Translations under genes and position numbers: made by a program
Notes under the pieces: model-generated
What the model saw: the letters and a program-made list of their open reading frames with translations, nothing else
Database searches by the model: none
What the model was told of the DNA's origin: nothing
NCBI RefSeq assembly: GCF_000332815.1
Contig: NZ_AOFD01000039.1
Span: 1-42,116 of the forward strand
Length of the DNA: 42,116 nucleotides
Reading direction: 5' to 3'
Source: Arthrobacter nitrophenolicus
GTDB lineage: Bacteria; Actinomycetota; Actinomycetes; Actinomycetales; Micrococcaceae
In this document: positions 1 to 7,576 of the stretch, in pieces
Position numbering within the stretch: position 1 is the stretch's first letter
Layout of the letters: every line of letters starts with the position of its first letter

Positions 1-1026
1 TTGGTCGTGAAGGAGACAGCCTGCCTGACCGTGGAGGACCGAATGGCGGTGGACGAGGAACTCGCCGCGGACACCGCCGCCCTGGACGGTGCCGGGGACC
101 GCGCCATCATCACCGCCGTCCGCGCGGCAGCGTACCGGCGTGACCCCCGGTCTGTCGCACGCAGGGCGGCGCATGCGGTGACGGAGCGGACGGTGTCGTT
201 GCGGCCGGCGCCGGATGCGATGACGTACCTGACCGCGCTGATGCCCGTCGCCCAGGGTGTGGCCGCCTACGCCGTGCTGGTCCGGGAGGCCGATGGCGCC
301 CGGGCGGGAGGGGATGAACGGTCCCGGGGGCAGGTCATGGCCGACACCCTGGTCGAACGCGTCACCGGCACCCGGGCCGGGATCACGGGTATCGACCTCC
401 AGGTCGTGATGACGGACCGGGCCCTGTTCCAGGGCGACAGCGAACCGGCCAGGATCCCCGGCTACGGCATCATCCCCGCCGAAACCGCCCGCACCCTCCT
501 CCTTGATCCCGAACGCACCGGTACCGAAGTCCATGACAGGCAGGACCTGGCCCTCTGGATCCGCCGGCTCTACACCGCACCCGGAACGGGCGAGCTTGTC
601 GCGATGGACTCCCGGGCGCGGCTCTTCCCGGCCGGGCTCAAACGGTTCCTCCAGGTCCGGGACGACACCTGCCGCACGCCCTACTGCGACGCGCCGATCC
701 GCCACCACGACCACATTCTCAGCTGGGCCAACGGCGGAACCACCACCGCAGGCAACGGCCAGGGGCTTTGCGAGGCCTGCAACCACACCAAGGAAACCCC
801 CGGCTGGTCGGCAAAACCACTCCCGCTGCCCGGCCTCCGGCACACAGTCGAAATGCGCACCCCCACCGGCCACACCTACCACTCCACCGCACCGCCCTTG
901 CCGGGAACACCCTGGTCAGCTGTGGATCTGTGGGCCATCCATACTCGCAGCCCTGGATCACTACCGCCTCCTGCGGCGGTGAAGAACGGGGTCCAGGTGC
1001 TGGGACGGGTCATCCAGCCGGCATGA
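1..1026 (+). CDS. HNH endonuclease signature protein of the DUF222/13E12 type, 5' end cut by window
   Basis: The frame is open from the first base, so the TTG there is probably not the true start and the gene is 5'-truncated; family members are usually 450-600 residues and 341 are seen here. Near residues 219-265 is an HNH nuclease module: a zinc-type CxxxxC pair (CRTPYC), then [14 protein letters not shown], then CEACNHTKE, giving the His, Asn and His of the fold. The preceding helical region fits the DUF222 domain of actinobacterial 13E12-repeat proteins. These genes are often multicopy and associated with mobile DNA, but cellular roles are mostly unknown and activity cannot be read from sequence. 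A hairpin follows at 1079-1115. The catabolic island beyond it is on the other strand, so this gene is probably unrelated to it. Confidence 0.8.
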   Translation: MVVKETACLTVEDRMAVDEELAADTAALDGAGDRAIITAVRAAAYRRDPRSVARRAAHAVTERTVSLRPAPDAMTYLTALMPVAQGVAAYAVLVREADGARAGGDERSRGQVMADTLVERVTGTRAGITGIDLQVVMTDRALFQGDSEPARIPGYGIIPAETARTLLLDPERTGTEVHDRQDLALWIRRLYTAPGTGELVAMDSRARLFPAGLKRFLQVRDDTCRTPYCDAPIRHHDHILSWANGGTTTAGNGQGLCEACNHTKETPGWSAKPLPLPGLRHTVEMRTPTGHTYHSTAPPLPGTPWSAVDLWAIHTRSPGSLPPPAAVKNGVQVLGRVIQPA

Positions 1027-1078
1027 CCTTGACCTATCGAGCATCACTCACCCACAAACAGCTCCGTCTTAAACAGCT

Positions 1079-1115
1079 CCGTCCCGGAAGGAACCCGTGG
1101 TTCCTGCCGGGACGG
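1079..1115. terminator. Hairpin between convergent genes
   Basis: The 17-nt arms 1079-1095 and 1099-1115 (CCGTCCCGGAAGGAACC and its complement, one mismatch) enclose a 3-nt loop. It lies between the HNH gene and the solute-binding gene, whose 3' ends face each other, so it could stop transcription from both sides. No U-run follows, as is common in high-GC actinobacteria. A 13-nt direct repeat (AAACAGCTCCGTC at 1056 and 1071) sits just before it. Confidence 0.6.
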
Positions 1116-1194
1116 TGCTGCCACCCGCCGTCGGACGCTGTGGGCGGAGGAGGCTTCCACCCAACTGTCCGGAGCCGTGTTGGCGGTGTGGGGT

Positions 1195-2550
1195 CTAGCT
1201 GCTGATGGCCGACTTCATTTCGTCATGGGCCTTCTTGCCTGCTTCTTGCGGGGACAGCCGTTCGAAGAGGACTTCCGAGGTGTACCGCTTGATGATCTCC
1301 TGGATGGAGCCTGCGCCCTTCGGCGGCGGTGCCGGAGCCTCGCCAAGTTCATCCTTGATCTGGTCGATGAACTTGACCACCTTGACGTCGGCGGGGGTCA
1401 GCTTGGGCTCGATGGCTGCCCGGACTTCGGAGTTCGGGTAGACACCGCGGTCGGCCAGGAGGGTTTCGCCGGCCTTGACATCGTTTGCCAGGAAGTTGAT
1501 GAACTTGGCCACTTCCTCAGGGTGCTTGGTGCGTGAGGAGGCTGACCAGAACTGGGATGCCTTGTACCAGAGCCCGGCATCGGCGGCGTCACCGGTCTTG
1601 GTGGGGAACCGGAGGATCTTCAGGTCGCCACCGGAAGCCTTCTCCAGTGCGGGTGCCTGGTTGGACCACCAGAAGGCCAGGGCGTTCTTGCCCGTTGCCA
1701 GTCCGCTCTGGTCAAGCGGCGCGGCTTCGGCCTCAACCACCTCGGATGCGGTCGGCACCGCCTTGTTCTCGCTCAACTGCTTCAGGTTGGCCCACCAGCC
1801 GGCGATATCGGCGGGCTCAAAGCCCAGCTTTCCATCAGATGTGTAGAGGGACTTTCCGTCCTGGCGGAGCCAGACACCCAGCGAGGCCTCGTCGGTGCCG
1901 TAGGCTGCAGCACCGTAGGTGCCCTTGGGCGACTTCTCCGTGATTTCGGCGGCGATGCGGCCGAAGTCCTCCCAGGTCCAGGTGGAGTCATCCGGCAGCG
2001 GAACGCCGGCGGCCTCGAAGACAGCCGGGTTGGCCAGGATGGTGGCGGCATTGATGCCGGCGGCAATGCCCGTCAGTCCGTCTTCGCTCTTGCCGGCGTT
2101 CAGGGCGGCTTCATCTAGCTTGGAGGTGTCAATGTCGTACTTCGACAGGTCCAGGAGGGCGCCGCGGCTTGAGTACTCGGTGATGTACTTCTCGTCCATC
2201 TGGATGATGTCCGGGGCGTCATTGGCGGCCACCTGGGTAGCCAGCTTGTCCCAGTAGCCGCTCCAGTCGCCGAACTCCGGCTTGATCTTGATGTTCGGGT
2301 TCTCGGCCTCGAACTTCTTGATGGCTTCCTGGGTCAGCTGGGCGCGCTTGTCGCCACCCCACCACGAGAAGCGCAGCTCAACAGGGCCGTCGTCACTTTG
2401 CGCACTTCCTCCGCCGCCACATGCACTGAGGGCCATGACGACGGCGGCGGCCGCGGCCACCACGCCGGTCTTGCGGATGCGGCGGGCTGCGCCGGAGGAT
2501 GAATTTTCTGCCTGCCTCTCAGCAGATGCAGAACGGGGGAAAAACGGCAC
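1195..2550 (-). CDS. Carbohydrate ABC transporter substrate-binding lipoprotein (second copy)
   Basis: This 451-residue family-1 extracellular solute-binding protein should capture a sugar or oligosaccharide outside the membrane and hand it to the permease pair at 2826-4701. I chose the GTG at 2550 because GGAG lies six bases before it; a longer frame to 2661 would run through the promoter and the LacI operator. Residues 23-44 are a lipoprotein signal (RRIRK, hydrophobic stretch, lipobox LSAC with Cys44). The mature part begins ELRFSWWGGDKRAQ and contains GVPLPDDSTWTWEDF, both closely matched in the protein at 5065-6360, so the two are paralogues. It lies downstream of the permeases on the same strand but has its own promoter and operators. 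Ligand cannot be told from sequence. Confidence 0.9.
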   Translation of the reverse strand: MPFFPRSASAERQAENSSSGAARRIRKTGVVAAAAAVVMALSACGGGGSAQSDDGPVELRFSWWGGDKRAQLTQEAIKKFEAENPNIKIKPEFGDWSGYWDKLATQVAANDAPDIIQMDEKYITEYSSRGALLDLSKYDIDTSKLDEAALNAGKSEDGLTGIAAGINAATILANPAVFEAAGVPLPDDSTWTWEDFGRIAAEITEKSPKGTYGAAAYGTDEASLGVWLRQDGKSLYTSDGKLGFEPADIAGWWANLKQLSENKAVPTASEVVEAEAAPLDQSGLATGKNALAFWWSNQAPALEKASGGDLKILRFPTKTGDAADAGLWYKASQFWSASSRTKHPEEVAKFINFLANDVKAGETLLADRGVYPNSEVRAAIEPKLTPADVKVVKFIDQIKDELGEAPAPPPKGAGSIQEIIKRYTSEVLFERLSPQEAGKKAHDEMKSAISS

Positions 2551-2644
2551 TTGGTACTCCGATCTTCGTTGATCTTGATGCTGGGGATTTGTGTGGGAAT
2601 CGGTTCCGCTCTGCAGGATACGAGGGAACTGCATCCGGCGCCGG

Positions 2645-2656
2645 GAAAACGCTTTC
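2645..2656. promoter_or_regulatory. LacI-type operator before the second solute-binding gene
   Basis: GAAAACGCTTTC is an almost perfect 12-bp palindrome (one mismatch) with the central CG typical of LacI-family sites. It differs by one base from the three GAAAGCGTTTTC sites in this window read on the complementary strand. It begins about two bases past the predicted transcription start of the promoter at 2665-2693, a position where a repressor would block initiation. Confidence 0.75.
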
Positions 2657-2664
2657 TGCATCTA

Positions 2665-2693
2665 ATGCTACAAGTGTACGACTTGTAATACAA
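2665..2693 (-). promoter_or_regulatory. Predicted promoter of the second solute-binding gene
   Basis: On the minus strand TTGTAT (2693-2688) and TAGCAT (2670-2665) are separated by exactly 17 bases, a good housekeeping-sigma spacing. The transcript would start near 2658 with a leader of about 108 nt. This is a prediction from spacing and sequence only. Confidence 0.5.
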
Positions 2694-2694
2694 G
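2669..2694. promoter_or_regulatory. Two overlapping palindromes inside the promoter, GntR-like
   Basis: TACAAGTGTACGACTTGTA (2669-2687) has perfect 7-bp arms around 5 bp, and CTTGTAATACAAG (2682-2694) has perfect 6-bp arms around one base; they share the ACTTGTA half. Together they fill the spacer and -35 box of the promoter. TTGTA/TACAA half-sites resemble those of GntR-family repressors; that assignment is inference. The GntR-type regulator in this window (18413-19099) has different sites, so the factor is probably encoded elsewhere. Confidence 0.5.
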
Positions 2695-2734
2695 ACATTG
2701 GATGGGGAGTTTTCGAAAGTCCGCCGGGACGGCC

Positions 2735-2763
2735 GAACGGCCCGCCACGGGGACGGGCCGTTC
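2735..2763 (-). terminator. Hairpin downstream of the permease operon
   Basis: GAACGGCCCG (2735-2744) and CGGGCCGTTC (2754-2763) form a perfect 10-bp stem with a 9-nt loop. It is the second of two hairpins following the permease stop on the minus strand and could end the permease transcript before the next promoter. Confidence 0.5.
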
Positions 2764-2785
2764 AAATGTGATGCCGGCGCCGGGT

Positions 2786-2812
2786 GCAGAACCACGGGTT
2801 ATGGGGTTCTGC
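2786..2812 (-). terminator. First hairpin after the permease stop codon
   Basis: GCAGAACC (2786-2793) pairs with GGTTCTGC (2805-2812), 14 bases beyond the permease stop on the minus strand. With the hairpin at 2735-2763 it separates the permease genes from the second solute-binding gene. Confidence 0.45.
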
Positions 2813-2825
2813 GGCAGGGCTGGGC

Positions 2826-3767
2826 CTACTTGATGCCGGTGGTGGCGATGCCCTTGATGAGGAACCGCTGGCCAAACAGGAAGACCAGGAAGACAGGCAG
2901 GAGGGAGACGATGGACATGGCGAACAGCGATCCCCAGCTGGTGGCGGACTGGGAGTCCACGAACGCACGCAGGGCCACCGGCACCGTGAACATATCCGGG
3001 TCCGTGAGGTAGATCAGGGCGCCGAAGAAGTCGTTCCAGGTCCAGATGAACGTGAAGATGGTGGTGGTGGCCAGGGCGGGCACCATCAGCGGCAGGATGA
3101 CCCGCAGGAAGATACGCGGGTGGCCGGCACCGTCGATCCGGGCGGCCTCATCGAGTTCGCGGGGAATACCGCGGATGAACTGGACCATCAGGAAGACGAA
3201 GAACGCGTCCGTGGCGAGCAGCTTGGGCACCAGCAGCGGCCAGAAAGTGTTCACCCAGCCAATCTGCGAGAACAGGATGTACTGCGGAACGATCACCACG
3301 TGGAAGGGAAGCATGATGGTCAGCAGCATGATGCCGAAGAACAGCTTCTTCCCCGTGAACTGCAGCCGGGCAAAGGCGTAGGCGGCCATGGAGCAGGAAA
3401 TCAGGTTGCCCAGGATCGAGCCGATCACCACGATGGCCGAGTTGATCATGTAATGCCCGAACGGGTGGGTCAGGGCGGACCAGCCGTCCGTGTAGTTGCT
3501 CATTTCCAGGCTGTTCAGCCACAGGCCCGGCTCCCGGAAGATCATCTCGTTGGGACGGAGCGAGGAGACCACCATCCAGAGGAGTGGGTAGATCATCAGG
3601 CCGCCGGCGAGGATCAGGATGCCGTGCTTCATCAGCGACTTGCCGCGCTGGGCCCGGCTGAAGGCCAGGGTCCCGCGGGATTCACGGGGCTTGCGGTGGT
3701 TCGTAGGCTTACCGGCGTTCCCGGACTTCTTGTCCGAGGCGGGCAGCGTCTCCAGGTTAGTCGTCAT
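2826..3767 (-). CDS. Carbohydrate ABC transporter permease, MalG type
   Basis: This inner-membrane subunit should form the translocation channel together with the MalF-type partner at 3757-4701. The 313-residue protein has about six hydrophobic spans. The EAA loop that docks the ATPase starts at residue 207 (EAARIDGAGHPRIF, then ILPL), as expected for the CUT1/MalG family. The ATG at 3767 was chosen because it overlaps the end of the upstream permease (CTATGACGACTAA), giving translational coupling; a longer frame to 3815 would overlap the partner by another 48 bases. No ATPase gene is present, so a shared MsiK-type ATPase encoded elsewhere is likely. Confidence 0.92.
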   Translation of the reverse strand: MTTNLETLPASDKKSGNAGKPTNHRKPRESRGTLAFSRAQRGKSLMKHGILILAGGLMIYPLLWMVVSSLRPNEMIFREPGLWLNSLEMSNYTDGWSALTHPFGHYMINSAIVVIGSILGNLISCSMAAYAFARLQFTGKKLFFGIMLLTIMLPFHVVIVPQYILFSQIGWVNTFWPLLVPKLLATDAFFVFLMVQFIRGIPRELDEAARIDGAGHPRIFLRVILPLMVPALATTTIFTFIWTWNDFFGALIYLTDPDMFTVPVALRAFVDSQSATSWGSLFAMSIVSLLPVFLVFLFGQRFLIKGIATTGIK

Positions 3768-4701
3768 AGAAAACCCAATACTTAGAAGCGATGAAGTTGA
3801 TGGCGGTGAAAACACCGATGATGACCAGCAGGAACCATGCCATGGCCGACGCGTAGCCCATATCGAACTGGCCGAAGCCCTTTTGGTAGAGGTACAGCGT
3901 GAAGAACATCGTGGAGTCCGAAGGACCGCCGTTGCCGCCGGAGACGATGAACGCCTGCGTAAACGACTGGAACGAACCGATGATCTGCAAAACCAGGTTG
4001 AAGAAGATGATGGGGCTCAGCATCGGCATGGTGATCCGCCAGAACTGCTGGAGCGTGGTGGCCCCGTCCACCCTGGCGGCCTCGTAGTACATGTGCGGAA
4101 TCTGCCTCAAGCCTGCCAGGAAGATGATCATGGGGGCGCCGAACGTCCAGACGTGGAGCAGGATGATGGAGCCCAGGGCGGTGCTGGGGTCCGAGATCCA
4201 GCCCGGGCCCTGGATGCCGAACATCGCCAGGACCTGGTTCACCAGGCCGGTGGTGCCGAAGATCTGCTTCCAAAGGATGGCCACAGCCACCGAACCGCCC
4301 AGCAGGGACGGCAGGTAGAACACCGAGCGGTAGAACGGCAGTCCGCGCAGGCCCTTGTCCAGGACCAGGGCGATCAGCAGTGCGACGGCGAGCTGCAGCG
4401 GAACGCCGATAAAGACGTAGGTGAACGTCACACCGAGCGAGTTGTGCAGCCGGGCATCGGTCAGCATCCGGGTGAAGTTGTCCAGCCCGGTCCATTCCGG
4501 CGGCTGAAGCAGGTTGTAGTCCGTGAAGGACAGGTAGAGGGACATCAGCATGGGGCCGATGGTGATGGCTACCAGGCCAACCAGCCACGGCAGCAGGAAG
4601 ATGTACGCGGCTTTGTTGTCGCGGCCGTTCGCCTTCTTCTCCTCGGCAGTGGCTTTGCCCTTCCGCCGGGACAGAGTACTCAGTTCACTGATGGCGCTCA
4701 C
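3757..4701 (-). CDS. Carbohydrate ABC transporter permease, MalF type
   Basis: This is the first permease of the pair, 314 residues with a cytoplasmic basic N-terminus (about residues 1-30) and about six membrane spans starting at AAYIFLLPWLVGLV. The EAA loop starts at residue 207 (EAARVDGATTLQQFW, then TMPM). The GTG at 4701 has only a weak ribosome site of its own, but it overlaps the stop codon of a 28-codon reading frame (4698-4784) that has an excellent site, so its translation may depend on that frame. It lies divergent from the solute-binding gene at 5065. One LacI-type operator sits between the two units. Substrate follows the solute-binding proteins and is unknown. Confidence 0.92.
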   Translation of the reverse strand: MSAISELSTLSRRKGKATAEEKKANGRDNKAAYIFLLPWLVGLVAITIGPMLMSLYLSFTDYNLLQPPEWTGLDNFTRMLTDARLHNSLGVTFTYVFIGVPLQLAVALLIALVLDKGLRGLPFYRSVFYLPSLLGGSVAVAILWKQIFGTTGLVNQVLAMFGIQGPGWISDPSTALGSIILLHVWTFGAPMIIFLAGLRQIPHMYYEAARVDGATTLQQFWRITMPMLSPIIFFNLVLQIIGSFQSFTQAFIVSGGNGGPSDSTMFFTLYLYQKGFGQFDMGYASAMAWFLLVIIGVFTAINFIASKYWVFYDD

Positions 4702-4784
4702 TGCAGGTGCCCCGTCGGGTACGGGCCGGCTGCGGCCGGCTGAAGTGCCGGACGCAGGGCCCTGGGTATGTGCTTCGCGGCCAT
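4698..4784 (-). CDS. 28-residue leader reading frame overlapping the permease start
   Basis: An ATG at 4784 is preceded by AAGGAG with a 5-base spacer, the best ribosome site of this operon. The frame encodes 28 residues beginning MAAKHIPRALRPAL and ends in TGA at 4700-4698, which overlaps the permease GTG (CAGTGAGC). It may be a leader peptide that couples ribosomes to the permease start. Alternatively it is the permease's true N-terminus put out of frame by an indel, as seen in five other places here, although the neat stop/start overlap argues against that. No function is recognised. Confidence 0.45.
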   Translation of the reverse strand: MAAKHIPRALRPALQPAAAGPYPTGHLQ

Positions 4785-4957
4785 GTGGTCTCCTTTGGTC
4801 ATCGTGGCCTCCACGTTTTTGTCATCGCGGTGCGATGGTTGCGGGCACCTGTGGCGCCGGTTGTGAGGGCGAATCCGCAGAATCTGCGGAATGCGCTTGC
4901 CGAGCGCCGCCCGAGGTGCTGGATGAAAAGCGGCTCGCTACCAAAGTAAACGGTTTC
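4785..4957 (-). other. Structured leader region of the permease transcript
   Basis: About 170 nt lie between the predicted permease promoter and the leader frame. They contain three short perfect inverted repeats: CGTGG-CCT-CCACG (4803-4815, with five T after it on the plus strand), CATCGC-GGT-GCGATG (4823-4837) and TCCGCAG-AAT-CTGCGGA (4874-4890). No known riboswitch core was recognised. Confidence 0.35.
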
Positions 4958-4986
4958 TTGACTGATGTATAGCCCTTTGCTAATTT
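4958..4986 (+). promoter_or_regulatory. Predicted promoter of the first solute-binding operon
   Basis: TTGACT (4958-4963) and TAATTT (4981-4986) are 17 bases apart, a strong match to a housekeeping promoter. The start point falls near 4993, inside the LacI operator. On the other strand TTCTCA (4993-4988) and TATACA (4971-4966) with a 16-base spacer could serve the divergent permease genes, so one operator would cover both promoters. Confidence 0.55.
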
Positions 4987-4990
4987 TTGA

Positions 4991-5002
4991 GAAAGCGTTT
5001 TC
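4991..5002. promoter_or_regulatory. LacI-type operator between divergent transport operons
   Basis: GAAAGCGTTTTC lies at the predicted start point of the solute-binding operon and over the -35 box of the divergent permease operon. It is identical to the two sites before the oxidoreductase and LacI genes (17090-17101 and 17166-17177), which ties transport to the same repressor. Confidence 0.8.
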
Positions 5003-5064
5003 TGTAACCGGCATCACTCAACTCTAGAACAGTAGCTATGGAACACCAGCAAGGGGGCAGGACC

Positions 5065-6360
5065 ATGAAGTTCGTTCGCAAAAGGTCAGTACTAGGAGTG
5101 GCGGCAGCCACCGCCAGCCTGGCCCTGGCCCTGACCGGCTGCGGCAGCAGCCCCCAGGCCGGAAAGGTGGGCACCGAAGAGGACCCGGTGACCATCCGCT
5201 TCGCCTGGTGGGGCAACGACTCCCGTGCCAAAACGACACTCGAGGTCATCAAGGACTTCGAGGCCGCCAATCCCACCATCAAAGTCCAGGGCGAGAACAC
5301 CGAGTTCAGCTCCTACTGGGACAAGATGGCCACCCAGATTGCCGGGGGAACCACTCCTGACGTCTTCGCCATGAGCGGTTCCTACCCGAGCGAGTACGCC
5401 TCCCGCGGCGTGCTGCTTGACCTGGACACAGTAAAGGACCAGCTCGACACGTCGAAGTTCGCTGAAGGAACGGTGGACCTGGGCAAAATCGACGGCAAGC
5501 AGTACACCATCACCGCGGGCGTGAATGCCATGTCCATGGTGCTGGACCCCACTGTTTTCGAGGCAGCCGGCGTCCCCCTGCCGGATGATGAAACCTGGAC
5601 CTGGGACGATTACGTCGACATCGCTGCGGAGATCACCGCAAAGTCTCCCGCCGGCACGTTCGGCACCACGCCGATGTCCAACGACTCCTTCGTTGCCGTC
5701 TGGGCCCGCCAAAACGGCGAGGAGCTCTACACGGAGGACGGAAAGAAGATGGGCATCAGTGAGGACACGCTCACCAAATGGTTCGAGCTCAATAAGAAGC
5801 TGATGGACACCGGCGGAGCGCCCTCGGCTTCGCAGACGGTGGAGGACGGCTCGGCCCAACCCGAGATGACCCTCATGGGCCAGGGCAAGCAGGCCATGAA
5901 GATTTCCTGGAGCAACCAGATGACCTCCTACTCCGGCGCTCCGCTGATGATGGTGAAGCTTCCCGGCGAAAGCAAGGCTCCCGGCACCTGGCTCCGCTCT
6001 TCCATGGAATACGCCATCTCCGCGAAGTCGCCGCAGTCCAAGGAAGCCGCGCTCTTCATCAACTACCTGGTCAACAACATGGACGCTGCCAGCAAGATCA
6101 AGAGTGACCGCGGCATGCCCGCCAACACCGAGCTGAAGGCCGGCATCACGCCCCTGCTGAAGGAAACCCAGCAGAAGGAAGCCGCCTACCTGGACCGGAT
6201 CGCCGAGATGAAGATCGATCCGCCGAAGCCGTTCCCTGCGGGATCCTCCGCCACCATGGAAGTATTGAACCGTTACAACACCGATGTCCTTTTCGGGAAG
6301 GTTTCCGCGCGGGACGCCGCCAAGGGCGTTATCAACGAGGTCAACTCGAACCTGGGCTGA
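5065..6360 (+). CDS. Carbohydrate ABC transporter substrate-binding lipoprotein (first copy)
   Basis: This 431-residue family-1 solute-binding protein presumably delivers sugar to the permeases at 2826-4701. The ATG at 5065 was chosen over an in-frame ATG at 5038 because AAGGGGG lies seven bases before it and the signal peptide then begins directly with MKFVRKRS. The lipobox is LTGC with Cys26. The mature part starts TIRFAWWGNDSRAK and contains GVPLPDDETWTWDDY, matching the paralogue at 1195-2550. It opens the plus-strand operon that continues with the esterase, the oxidoreductase/PmoA-like gene and the M24-fold gene, ending at the hairpin 10831-10860. Confidence 0.92.
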   Translation: MKFVRKRSVLGVAAATASLALALTGCGSSPQAGKVGTEEDPVTIRFAWWGNDSRAKTTLEVIKDFEAANPTIKVQGENTEFSSYWDKMATQIAGGTTPDVFAMSGSYPSEYASRGVLLDLDTVKDQLDTSKFAEGTVDLGKIDGKQYTITAGVNAMSMVLDPTVFEAAGVPLPDDETWTWDDYVDIAAEITAKSPAGTFGTTPMSNDSFVAVWARQNGEELYTEDGKKMGISEDTLTKWFELNKKLMDTGGAPSASQTVEDGSAQPEMTLMGQGKQAMKISWSNQMTSYSGAPLMMVKLPGESKAPGTWLRSSMEYAISAKSPQSKEAALFINYLVNNMDAASKIKSDRGMPANTELKAGITPLLKETQQKEAAYLDRIAEMKIDPPKPFPAGSSATMEVLNRYNTDVLFGKVSARDAAKGVINEVNSNLG

Positions 6361-6402
6361 CCATCCCGGCAGCACCGGCACAATCAGGAAGGAGGCAGGC
6401 CA

Positions 6403-7545
6403 GTGGAGACCGCTGCACGCCCCAGCGCCATCGGCGGGTTCGAGGACTGGCCTGCCTACATCCGCGAACAGCCACGCTTCGCCGCTGCGACGCCCGGCCG
6501 CCAGGAGCTTGCTGACGCGTTGGGAGTTCCAGGCACGTCCGGCACGCCCCGTGTGACGGTGGAGTGGGAGAAAACGTACGACGGCGTCACCACCTCCCAG
6601 CTCAGCTGGCAGTTGGGGTTCGGGCCGAGAACCACGGGCTGGCTGGTGAGGCCTGCCGGCGAACCCAGCGAACTGCCCGGAGTCCTGGCGCTCCATTGCC
6701 ATGGCGGCAACAAATTCGGCGGGGCCGACCGGCTGGTCGAACTGCCGGACAACCACCCGTCCGCTGCCGCTGCCCGGGCGGGGCATTATGACGGCCGTGC
6801 CCTGGCAACAGAGACCGCCCGGAAGGGATTCGCCGTCCTGGCGCACGACACCTTCGCCTGGGGCAGCCGCCGCTTTAACCTCTCCACCCCGCCCTGGCGG
6901 ACCGCCGCCGCGCTCGAGGCGTGGCGGGCGCAACGGCGGCAGGACGGCGTCGTGCCTTCGGCAGCGGATGATTACAACGCCGCGGCGGGATTCCACGAGG
7001 AAACGGTGGCCAAGACCGCAGGGTTGCTCGGTACCAGCCTGGCTGGCATGGTGGCCCACGATGACCTCGCTGCGCTGGACGTCCTCGCGGACCTTCCCGG
7101 CGTGGACCCGCATCGGTTGGGCTGCCTCGGTTTCTCCGGCGGCGGCGGACGGTCCCTGGCCCTCGCCGCACTCAGCCCCAGAATCAAGGCGTCGGTGGTG
7201 ACCTGCATGATGACGACGTTCGAGTCGCTCCTGCCGGCCTACCTGGACGCCCACTCCTGGCTGCTGCAGACACCCGGACTGTGGAAGCTTGGCGACTGGC
7301 CCGAAATCACAGCCCGCTCGGACGCCTCGTTCCTGGTGCAGTACGCCCTGGCCGACGAACTCTTCCCCGAAGAGGGAATGCGCGAAGCCCACCGGATATT
7401 GGAGCGGCTGCACGCTGCCGGCAAGGGCGCCAGAACCCCGTACACGGGCAGCTTCTGGCCCGGCGGTCATGTGTTTACTGCCCCCATGCAGGAAGAAGCC
7501 ACAGACTTCCTTGCCGCCAACCTCGCCCTCAAGACATACGCCTAA
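6403..7545 (+). CDS. Alpha/beta-hydrolase, dienelactone-hydrolase or acetyl-xylan-esterase-like
   Basis: This 380-residue cytoplasmic hydrolase (no signal peptide) has the family's nucleophile elbow GFSGGGGRS with Ser245, a likely acid Asp318 in ALADELFP, and His356 in WPGGHVF. The oxyanion-side strand LALHCHGGNKF lies near residue 97. The family includes esterases that remove acetyl or other ester groups from carbohydrates; here it may deacylate the imported sugar before oxidation, which is inference from position. The start is GTG at 6403 with GGAGG seven bases upstream. It follows the solute-binding gene by 42 bases and precedes the oxidoreductase by 31. It lacks the GCSRxG motif of CE15 glucuronoyl esterases, so that activity is unlikely. 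Confidence 0.8.
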   Translation: METAARPSAIGGFEDWPAYIREQPRFAAATPGRQELADALGVPGTSGTPRVTVEWEKTYDGVTTSQLSWQLGFGPRTTGWLVRPAGEPSELPGVLALHCHGGNKFGGADRLVELPDNHPSAAAARAGHYDGRALATETARKGFAVLAHDTFAWGSRRFNLSTPPWRTAAALEAWRAQRRQDGVVPSAADDYNAAAGFHEETVAKTAGLLGTSLAGMVAHDDLAALDVLADLPGVDPHRLGCLGFSGGGGRSLALAALSPRIKASVVTCMMTTFESLLPAYLDAHSWLLQTPGLWKLGDWPEITARSDASFLVQYALADELFPEEGMREAHRILERLHAAGKGARTPYTGSFWPGGHVFTAPMQEEATDFLAANLALKTYA

Positions 7546-7576
7546 TCCCTCAACACCCAGCCTGCAAGGATCCTTG

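Noticed and set aside
4857..4906. Known riboswitch in the permease leader
   Set aside because: Only short simple inverted repeats are visible; no conserved riboswitch core was recognised.
5092..7470. 792-codon open frame antisense to the binding protein and esterase
   Set aside because: The plus strand carries two well-recognised genes with good starts; the antisense frame has no family motif or ribosome site.
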